Source: Glandiceps talaboti (lineage: Eukaryota > Hemichordata > Enteropneusta > Spengelidae). From it: a stretch of DNA of 62,000 bases. The notes beneath the pieces are model-generated. The model was not told where the DNA came from and made no database searches. It was given only the letters and a program-made list of their open reading frames with translations. Below, piece after piece: positions 38,101-50,100 of the stretch (positions within the stretch are counted from its first letter, which is position 1; each line of letters opens with the position of its first letter). The translations under genes and the position numbers were made by a program. The stretch is from the NCBI RefSeq assembly GCF_964340395.1, contig NC_135556.1:4767501-4829500 (forward strand), written 5' to 3'.

Positions 38101-41100
38101 GTTCACTGCATATCTCTCGTTGTCTATTCACTGCTCATCTCTCATTGTCTATCCACTGCTCATCTCTCAATGTCTATTCACTGCTCATCTCTCGTTGTCT
38201 ATTCACTGCTCATCTCTCATTGTCTATTCACCGCTCGTCCCCCATCATCTGCTTATATCAGAGATTGTCTGTTATCTGTGTTGTCTCTTTTTTATCCAAA
38301 GATTCCAGGTGGGGTGAAAATGACAAATTTACAGTTGTTTATTGTGTATCCTTGAAGGAAATACCCCTATAAAATGGATTATGTACAAGTTATGTTTACC
38401 AACATACAGAGCCTGAAGTTAATAATCTTTGTAATAGCTATGATACATAGTAACTGTTTTTGTTTTCTTGTAAGCCATGTACAGCTTGGTGAAATGTAAT
38501 GATGTAGGAATATGGCAAACCATAGACAGTATTTTTGTAGTTTTTTCAAACTTGTAAATACTGATGTATATCATGTATACTTTGATTTATAGGAAAGTTC
38601 CAATTCTTGGCAAACACACCAAAAAGATTACATGTGGTGCATGGAGTACACAGAATCTGTTAGCACTGGGTAGTGAAGATAAAACCATTACTATTAGTAA
38701 TGCTGATGGTGATACTATCAGACAGGTATGCAGGAAAGAGTTTCAGATAATCCCACATAGGTAGCATAATAACAACATACATATGTATAGTACTATTAAG
38801 TTATGTTTACAGCACAGTTTTGATAATACTCATTGATAAAAAAAAAAAAAAAACTAAATGAAAACTGGATGATCTGAACAAAAATCAACTCTAAAGGTTT
38901 TGTAAACTAAAACTACTTTAAACTAACTTTCAAACACTTAACAGCTTTATGGGCAGCAATTTATTGAAACCAGACTGACTTGTCACCTTTGTGGTCATCA
39001 TATACATATATATATATATTGAATGCTGATAAAGGAAAGTTGTTGATATAGTACTGTTGATATCAGTATAACTAATTGTATGTATTATGTGGACATAGAG
39101 GTCTGTCTAACTTTAAGTCATTGTGTTCCATACTACCTTGACAGACTACTGTACGCATGGAACCTTCTGAAATTCAGTTTTCTGAGATGAAAACTGATGA
39201 ACGCAGTGCTGCCGGGGAAAACACAGTGAGTATAGATTTGTAGTTATTCTGCTCTCTATTGCAATATATACTTTATTGAAATATTGTTTTTGAATTATTG
39301 TAATTTTAATGTGTTACACAATTATTGAATACTTCCAGTTTCAAAAGCTCACATGGTTTGAGGACACTATTTGTGACTTTGTAGATCTAAGATTGAAACA
39401 GCACAGACTGTAACTGGAACATTCGTGAATCTATTTTGTTCGATAAAATGACTTTAATAATCATAATATTGTACACCCTGCAAATATTCCATCATCACAT
39501 GTGGGTAAACATAGTTGTGTAGCTGTACACATAGTATAGTGCAATATATCCAATCAAATTGATTTTTAGGTCGGCGGGCCGCACTCAAGACTCAGTGCCA
39601 CCAATAAACCACCATTTCAACTTATTACTATTATAATACTACTTACAGATAAAATAGACATCTAATTGACATGTACAGTCATTGGTATTTTCAAAATTCT
39701 GAATAAATATATTGTTGGTTGTCTGATTGTAAAACTAATACACCAGTTACAGCTAGTACATCTTTCAGATTCCATACGTTTACATTTACATTTACCCTGT
39801 ATCTTTTGTTCCAATTATAGATCAGTATATGTGTTGGCAAAAAGACTCTATTTCTGTTCAATTTGAACGATCCAGAGAACCCAATAGAATTAGCATTCCA
39901 ACAACGTTATGGTAATATAATAGCTTACAAATGGTAAGTAAGATACAAACAAGTATGATAATTTCAATATAAAGTATATCACAATCAGCTTTTGATCTGT
40001 CTTGGTCGGCAATCCTCATCAGAATGACAAATTCCATAGTTACAGCTGACCACTAGGTGGCAGTATGATCTGTCTTGGTTGCTGATCCTCATCAGAATGA
40101 CAAATTCCATAGTTACAGCTGACCACTAGGTGGCGGTATGATCAGCCAATTGTAGATGTCAGGGGCATCGAACTACCTAACATCTACAATCTGCTGATCA
40201 TACCGCCATCTAGTGGTCAGCTGTTGCCAGAACTATTTTGTAATAAGCAAATATTAACGCTCCAAAATGTATTACGATAACCCAGCTTATGCCCCTTTAA
40301 TTAAAGTATAACTGCAGAGAACAAAGTAAGTACGGTACTTGTACCACAAGTATGTGTTATTGGCACTCACATGTCATATGACATATCTGGTAATGTTTGA
40401 TGTTTGTTTTATACTAGGTATGGGGATGGTTACATCATGATAGGATTTTCCAATGGTTATTTCATTGTCATCTCAACTCACATCAAGGAGATTGGTCAGG
40501 AGTTGTTCCAAGCCAGGAATCATAAGGACAATCTGATGGCCATAGCTGTGTCCTTCCCACTCAATAAAGCCGCTACTGCAGGTGATAACTGGTAAGTTGT
40601 CTTGTGAAGGTGAAAATGGAGTTATCTTTGGCTGAGGACTGACACTGCAGTCAGAGTTATTTGTGGCTGAGAATTAACACTCTCTGCAGTCAGAGTCATC
40701 TGTGGCTGAGGACTAACACTGCAGTCTGAGTTTAGGATTCATCTGTAATGAGTCATAGTACAGCCCATTTCATGTTACTGTTCACTGGCTCTGTTTAATA
40801 CAACCACACAGAAACCAGTAAGAAACTGTACATGCCACACTTTAAGGCAGCAAGTGAACAGATTATTGCAACATTTTGTCAATAAATGAAATAAACTAAA
40901 GTGCCACCATACAGACATCAAATGCAGACATCAAAACATTTGTGCTGTGTGTCTGCATCTAGTTGCTGTACTTTTAAATTGTTTATTTCATTTGGACAAA
41001 TGTAGCAATAAATTGTGATCATGCTATCTTAGAATATGCAGTTTGTTATTGGTTTCTGTGTGTATCAAATAGAGCAGTGAGCGGTAACTTAAAATGGGCT

Positions 41101-44100
41101 GTGAGAATCCCCAGGCACTCCGGTTTCCTCCTGCATTAACACAGGGACATCACTCATTAGACTTCTTGGGAGACAAGTTTATATGCCAAAAGAATTATCC
41201 CATATAAATAAAGATTAGTGAATTTTTGCATGTACCAGATTGAAAAAAAAAAATATGTTTGGTCAAATTTCCACTCAACAGATACATGTAGTGTTCATCT
41301 GTTGCTAAAGTCGTTGGAAACGATGGAGATTTTTTTGATCACATGTTATCTGGTGTCAATCTACCAACAGTATCAAGATCCATGATTTATCAGAACTGAA
41401 AGAAATGTACGCCATCATCACCATGGAAGATGAAAACAAAGGACTAGGCAAGATGGAATGGACAGATGATGGCCAGCTGCTAGCTATCAGTACACAGAAG
41501 GGATCATTACATACCTATCTCACCAAACTGCCAGTCTTGGGAGATGCATACGGCACACGGATAGCCTACCTTACATCACTATTAGAAGTCACCGTGGTCA
41601 ACCATGTGGAACAGGTCTCTGGGTTTATATTGTTGTCTATTGCACATACACACATTACATGTACATGATGTTTATTCACATTAACCACAATCCATGGGAG
41701 GATGTATGTAGTTTTAACAATGTATTATTTACTGGACAGCAGACATCTCTCTTCTATTTTGTTGAGGGGGCTCTTATGCTTGAGTGGTCAAACATATCTT
41801 TCCTATTCCCATGATAGAGGGGGCTGTTTTTTATCCCGACCACCAACTTTTCAGCTACTTCTGAAAAGGGCACCATGCAAGGGCCTTCCAGGTTGGTGAA
41901 AATGGGGGTCAAAGTTTAACCGGGTATGCAAAATGCATGGTAGTATTAGAAGCAGTCAACGAAATGGGTGTATTAATAACTTCACGAGTTGCTGACACTT
42001 CAAAACTTGAAAACATAATAAGTACATCCACCCAAGAATGTTATCAGAATTTGTCCTGAATGTTGGGAAAGGATGATTTTAAAAGTGCAGTACAGGAGGA
42101 TTCAAACTGACACATTTCATCCTCAATCTGCTATCAAATAGCTCCCCATTAGCTAATGATCATCCATCTTTACAATAACTTGAATATGACATATTGTATG
42201 ATGCTTGTTGAAACAAATGACTTTCCTAATGACTATTATATACTAAAAGGTATGCGCTGTCAGAAATTGTGTTAAATTATCGGTGGATGAAATCCTGGTT
42301 CATAGTATGTTTCATCCAGTGTAACCCCCTTATCAGCAAACATCATTTAGTGTACATGAAATATATGATAACATAGATTATGGTTAATGTGATCAGAATA
42401 TATTTCCAATAATACATCATGTACACATACAGTTTATCAAATATTATTTACATGTATCACATCATATCATTTCCTTATTCATCTCATTCTTTTGTGTTGT
42501 TATAAACTTCATGATTAATATCTGTATAATAACTGTAATGTAATATTGTGTTGTCATATTCCTGTTGTCGAACTAAAAAACAATATAGAATGTTTTAGAC
42601 ATGTGATACCCCCACTGACTGGGTAATAATATAACCATGTAAAAATGTATACTTTTATCACATCTATATATATATATATACTAATGAATGCACATGTCAT
42701 TATTGTGTGTTTTTCTTGTTTGCATGCGTTTCATTGTTAATAGCGCCGAGTTGGGCGTACAAAGGCAAGTGTCCCCATTTACTCTTACCTACTTACAGTT
42801 TTAAAAGACAAACACCTCCTTTTCTTTCCATGCATCAGTTTTCATTGTTAAAGTTACAAACACACTACCATCATTTCACCACTGTAATGTAGATAGCAAA
42901 GAGCTGCGTAGAAATGCTGAATTTCACAGTGCATAACTATTCACCCTCCCTGGCATACTGATGTGCATGGCGATAGTACAGCATGACCAAGTAGCGCTAT
43001 ATAGTATTTTTTGCCAATAAATTCACCTTCATAGTTAATCACTCATCATCATATACAGATGTATCACAAGAATTGTAGTACTATAGTCCCAATGGGAATT
43101 AATTTTTTCTGTTGTATGTATATATCAAGTTAGCGTAGTCGCATGGCATATAATAGTATTAGTAGATAGTTTAGTATCTTTGTACATTAGAGAATCACTC
43201 ATAAGTTCTTTTCACCACTGCTGTGGATTTTGTAGTGCATAGAAACTAGAATTTAGTATGACTTTTATTCCTAGATTAATTCTGTTCAGTCTAAGGAATA
43301 GATTGAGTGATTCATCCTTGTTGGCATGTCTGTTATTAAAAACTGCACTTCAGACAACCAACAATAATATTCACTGAAATGTGTTAAAATGTCAATAATT
43401 AGACACTGTAGATGTCAATTAGAGGTCTGTGTTATCTATAAGTAGTATAGTAATAAGTTGAAGTTATAATTCATTGAAAGTGCTGATTTTTTGGTGTAGA
43501 TGCAGAAATAAATCTGATTGAATATATTGCACTGTACTGTGTATACAGCTACACAAATAGGTGATTCAGTATTGTTCAGAGTGTACAATATTACAATTAA
43601 GTTATTGTATCTAACAAAACAGTTTCAAAAAATGTTCCGGTTGCAGCTAGTGCAGCTTTAACACTTGTTAAAAGTCTGAGTCTCGTAAAGGAATGGACAC
43701 ATCAACAAATCTGTCAGTCTACTTTATACGCAGTATCTAAATAGCATTTGAAGAATGATTCACTATATCTAGAAAGTGCATTTATTCAAATCAAAAAGGA
43801 AGATTATTCTTTTCTGTCTGTGAATCATATAAGTAACCAGACTTAGTGACTGTTTTTTAGAACTTTATTCTCATTTACATGATATGCAAATGTATAAGTA
43901 ATTTACATATTGTCTTTATTTACATCATTATAGCTTTTTATCTGAGGTATCACATTTTGCTGTGGTTACCAAAAAGTGTTGCTTCATTATGGTTACCAAA
44001 GGGCTTTCAGAAGTGTAGAAAGCTGAACTTCAAGAGAACTCAGTGATTGGAGTTCACCTTTCATTAGTTTTTCTCAACCACTGACCCTGAATTTGATAAA

Positions 44101-47100
44101 CCTGTGAAGTCATATGCTACTTTTTTGTATGTATACTAGTATGCCACCATATGGTTTATCTGATTGGTGACAATTAACATTGTAATGAGGATGCTTCTGA
44201 ATCATCTAATTTGAGCATAGGTTTAAATCAACTGTACCCAATTCCCATATATTGATATTTGAAGTAGGACTTACCCATATATTGTCTGTGAAGTCAGGTC
44301 AGATTTTTAAAAGAATCTGTACATGTCTGATTGGTCAATTGCTTACTATCTGTGAGATGATTTAAGACATTGAGGCATTATTATAATTTAACTGAGTGTA
44401 GTAGTAAGTTAAGGCCTGTTACGACATTATTTAGTAAGAAAAAAGCCTGCAAGACATAATACATACATAGCATATGACTTCAAGAGTTTGTCATTGGAGG
44501 TTTAATATATAGCTGGAAGCCCTTGACAATAAAAGATGGAGTTCATCAAACATAGTCTTATTACTTGAAATAGACATTGACCAAAAATGTTCATCAGCTT
44601 TGTAGATCAAATGACTTACTCAGGCAGTTCAAAGTTATTTAGCATTGAGCTTTTAGTCTTTCTTTGTCAATGATCCTCATCAGCATGTAAAATTCCACCG
44701 CATCCAACCACCTAATATCTGCAGTTGGCTGATCATACCATACCCTAGTTGTCAGCTGTAACTATGGAATTTGTCATTCTGATGAAGTGAGGATCGTCAA
44801 CCAAGACAGATCATACTGCCACCTAGTGGTCAACTGTAACTATGGAATTTGTCATTCTGATGAGGATTGTCAACCAAGACAAATCAAAAACTTGATGCTA
44901 AAAATATTGAACTGCTTGTGTGTTATAAATCATGTAAATCATGACATAGATTATTTTGATCAATAATGCCAATCAATGTCAAGACTTGTTGAATGCCATC
45001 TTTTAGGGATGTTAGTCTATGTCAAGACTTGTTGATTGGCATACCCTTTAATGCTGGCAGTGTTTATGTACAAAGTTGTACAGTTTAGTCACATCCCTTC
45101 TGTAAGTAGGAGGCTGTGGTTCTTCATATTTCACTGTAATCACTTTATAATAAACAGATCTTTTTCATGTCTTCTAATATGTTTGTTATATATAGAGCTT
45201 ACAGTGTGTAAGTCTGTCTGTGTTGAACTTTGAACTCTAGGCATGTTTGATGGAGTGTGTATTCTGGTAGTATGGCTGCGGATTCTGATTAGATGTATTT
45301 GTTGTAGATCATAGATGAAAGTCAGAATGGATGTCAAAATACCAGATTAGGTTTAATCCCACTATAGAGTAATATATGCTGTATTTACTGTTTGAATTCT
45401 ATCATAGGAACAATCTGTCACTATTGGCATTGAAGTAGAACCCACTTTTGTGGCATTGGGACCATACCATTTAGCTGCTGGGATGAATAACAGAGCTTGG
45501 TTTTATATACTTGGAGATAAAGGTAAGCGAATGTATAAATGTACACTGTACCATCAACAAGCTACTAAGTCTAGTTGCTATACGTTGGGCTTGATTTACT
45601 ATGGTCTCTCTCTCTCAACATATAGTCATAATCTACTAAAAATCTAACTAAATCTCCTGCTGGGGAAAGGATGAACAGTGCATGTCAGAGTAAATCTATC
45701 AAACACACTGACAGGGGATTGCAATTGTTTACTTGAATTAGTTGTGATACTACAAACTCAATCTCACAAACTCAACCTGCAGTTTGAAAGGAGTACTGAA
45801 GAAGGCACTTTGTACACGGTCTCATTCCATAGAAGGCATCACAATTAACATAGCCCCATGATAAACTGGAATTGTGATCAGACCTTGTAATAGCTACAAC
45901 TGTAAAACTTAACTTATGCTATCATGTTCTTTTATATAGAAGATTATTATACTCTAAATTTTGATGTTTTTCCAAGTAACTCAAACATTCTATGAATGTT
46001 TTGTGTTCAACTGGTTCCCAGAGACTAAACATCTAGTGCATTATATTAATACAATATGTCTACAAAAGACATGTTTTTGCATTTGATTTTCTTTCCGCTG
46101 TGCAATAAGTCAAATTTTGTCTTTAATGAAAAATGTTCAGGTTTATAATTATCATTTTTAATATAAATTCAAAATCTTTTATGTTTTCCATGATATTTGT
46201 ACAATGCAGAGGACTGTGTAAACAATATACATCAAGTTATCAAGTAAATCTGACATAACACTTACTGATAGGTAATAATTTTTCTATTTTACAGGTCCAG
46301 AAAGAATGAAAGACAAAGAATATCTGGGTACTATCAACAGTATGGCTCTCAATGCAGACTATGCTGCAGTCTTCTTTGAAAATAAAGTACAGTTACATCT
46401 GGTACGTCACACTATCGTTTTATTCATTATTTTAAAAATATTGCATTGTGAATTTTTCATTTACTTTATTTCCAGGATGATGCAAATCTCAAGTACAGTC
46501 TCCTCAAAAGTACAAAAGTTAACAACAAAAGTGTAAAAGTGTTATTTGTAAAGTGTATATTTCACTTATTAATTAATTATCAAATGTTGATATCCATTGT
46601 CTTTGGTTTATTGTACAGATTGAAGGAGAAGGTGGAGATGGCACTACGAGTGAAGAGCGTGAAACTCGTTTATTTCCCGATTCTGACATGAATACACGAA
46701 TCACTTGCTGTGCCCTCACTAACGACTTCCTTATCTATGGAACTAATGTAAGTAATAGAAAATTACTATACGCCATATTGGAAAAATTAAAAGAATTTAT
46801 TTGCACTTTGTACACACACACATACAAAATGCAAACCTACTTTTGACTTCTCTGAATTTGAAACAAGGCTGTCAAAAGTTGGGAACAAAAGAATTTTGCA
46901 TTAGATGTACTTGTAGGAACTTATTTCAATCATGGCTTTTTTGATGGGTACTTTTTGCTATATATTGGAATGTGCTTATGTTACTGTAAGTATTAAAACA
47001 TATTGAATCATATATGTGGGTTAGCAACTGACTTACACCAGAAATTTGAAAATGACAGAATGACATGACTTTATGGTTTTCAAAACATCGAGAGAGTTAC

Positions 47101-50100
47101 TTAGCATCTTTTTTCCCTATTTAATTATCTCTATTATGCTGTCTAGACTCAGACTCAGAGATTTACTTCTACCGTTAGTAAGTTTTGCTTTGTGTCACAA
47201 GTATGTTTGGTCCAGACTTTGTCCTTTAAATGACAAAATGGTTGGGATTTAAAGGTTTCATAGTAAGTAACACAATAAAGAAAACGCTGTCCTAGGATTT
47301 AAAATGATTTGTACTTTTATTTTGTGTTGACAGGCTGGTGGATTACATTACTTCTTTATAGAAGATTGGCAGTTTGTGAATGAATTCCGTCATGTGGTTG
47401 GTATTCGTAAAGTCTACCCAGATGTGACTGGTAGCAGAATGGTCTTCATTGATGATAAAAGTGACGGCTATGTGTACAACCCTGTGAGTATGAGTGGTAA
47501 ACTTGTCATCATTTTATGTGTACAGCCCTGTGAGTATGAGTGGTAAACTTGTAATCATTTTATGTGTACAACCCTGTGAGTATGAGTGGTAAACTTGTCA
47601 TCATTTTATGTGTACAACCCTGTGAATATGAGTGGTAAACTTGTCATCATTTTATGTGTACAACCCTGTGAGTATGAGTGGTAAACTTGTAATCATTTTA
47701 TGTGTACAACCCTGTGAGTATGAGTGGTAAACTTGTCATCATTTTATGTGTACAACCCTGTGAGTATGAGTGGTAAACTTGTCATCATTTTATGTGTACA
47801 ACCCTGTGAGTATGAGTGGTAAACTTGTCATCATTTTATGTGTGCAACCCAGTGAGTATGAGTGGTAAACTTGTCATCATTTTATGAGTACAACCCAGTG
47901 AATATGAGTGGTAAACTTGTCATCATTTTATGTGTACAACCCTGTGAGTATGAGTGATAAACTTCTCATCATTTTATGTGTACAGCCCTGTGAGTAAGAG
48001 TGGTAAACTTGTCATCATTTTATGTGTACAACCCTGTGAGTAAGAGTGGTAAACTTGTCATCATTTTATGTGTACAACCCAGTGAGTACGGCTGGTAAAC
48101 TTCTCATCATTTTATGTGTACAACCCAGTGAGTATGAGTGGTAAACTTGTCATCTTTTTATGTGTACAACCCTGTGAGTATGAGTGGTAAACTTGTAATC
48201 ATTTTATGTGTACAACCCTGTGAGTATGAGTGGTAAACTTGTCATCATTTTATGTGTACAATCCAGTGAGTATGAGTGGTAAACTTGTCATCATTTTATG
48301 TGTACAACCCAGTGAGTATGAGTGGTAAACTTGTCATCATTTTATGTGTACAACCCAGTGAGTATGAGTGGTAAACTTGTCATCATTTTATGTGTACAAC
48401 CCTGTGAGTACGGCTGGTAAACTTGTCATCATTTTATGTGTACAACCCAGTGAGTATGAGTGGTAAACTTGTCATCATTTTATGTGTACAACCCAGTGAG
48501 TACGGCTGGTAAACTTGTCATCATTTTATGTGTACAACCCAGTGAGTATGAGTGGTAAACTTGTCATCATTTTATGAGTACAACCCTGTGAGTATGAGTG
48601 GTAAACTTGTCATCATTTTATGTGTTGAAACCTATGAGTTATGACTGTGTCAACATTGAAATGGACCAATAAAACAGTTAATGCAGTGCAAAACAGATCA
48701 ACATACCATGCCAAACCACCAAGTACACTCACAATCAAGTTCTCCCAAGAACAAGATACATGTACATTGTTTGCAATAATGCAACCAATGCTGTTAGAGT
48801 ATAACAATCAATTCTATTCTCCTCACTTCTACAGGTGAATGATGCCACTTTGGATATTCCAAACTTTTCACCCACAGTGAAGGGAATCCTGTGGGAAAAC
48901 TGGCCACTAGACCGAGGTGTCTTTATAGCATATGATGATGATAAAGTCTATACATATGTCTACTGTAAAGAGATGGTGGGAGGTAAGTGTCTTGTTTCAT
49001 GTCAACTACACAGTCAAGTATATTGTGTCATTCTGAAATAGTGACTTGTAGGACTATAGCTATTATACAGGTGGGAGTTAAATTCATTCTAACATTGAAA
49101 GCTGTGTCCTAACATAATGTTGTCTGATGCAACCAAAGTACCCTATGCACAGTACCTTAACTTTGTATATTTGATCTATAGGTCCTAAGGTGATGCTAGC
49201 AGGTACAACCAAACTACCCTATGCACAGTACCCCATCATGTTAAACAATGGTGAAGTCACATGCCAAACTCAGAGTGGTAAAACTACAACATTGATGTTG
49301 TCCACACATTGTTTCCATGAGAAACCATCAGAATTAGCACCTGCAGATGTGAGTATTGTACTACATATGGAACAATGGAAAAATGACTACGGTTTGAATT
49401 GTTCAGATATGTATGAAGTATCATTACAGTTACTACTCACCGACTTTGTTTGATACAACCATGCAGAAACCAATAAGAATCTGTATATTCTACTCTAAGA
49501 TAACAATTTCTTGCTACATTTTGTCTTTTATGAAATAAATCACTTAAACGTACTGCAACTAGATGCAGACACTTGGGGTCCAATGTTTTGGTGGCTGCAT
49601 TTGATGTCTACATGGTGTCAACATTCATGTAGACAAAATATCACAAGAAACTGTTTTCACCCAATCTTGCTTTCTTACAGCTGTGAAGTGTAGCATATAC
49701 AGTTTCTTATTGGTTTCTGGATGGTTGTATGAATCTGAGATGATGAATAGTAACTTTAGGTAACCCTGTAGTACAAAGTCTCCTGAAACAGACAGTACTA
49801 GTGGTTTATATCACTCTTTACTTGTTGTTTTTCTGCTGTCATTTTCACTTTAAGAAAATTCATTTGGAAAATTAATACATTGTTAGGGAGTTGTTTTGTG
49901 TTATACTTAGTGGAAATAAAAGTTAATATATACTGTTTGTAATGATAAGAACATTCTTTGAAAATTACACTTGTTTGGTTTTTTTTGTAAATGAAACTGA
50001 CATATGTATTTGTTCCATCAGCAGTTGTAGTAGACTTCATAGTAATTTGGTAAAAAAGTGAAATTGTCATGGCTTGAATAAATGCTAAAACTAATGAATT

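Noticed and set aside
41702-41899. 65-codon frame in WDR19 intron 8
   Set aside because: Lies in an intron, unrelated to WDR19 and without motif.
46402-46536. In-frame extension of WDR19 exon 10 past its donor
   Set aside because: The extension diverges from WDR19 after GTACGT and exon 11 resumes the conserved sequence in phase.
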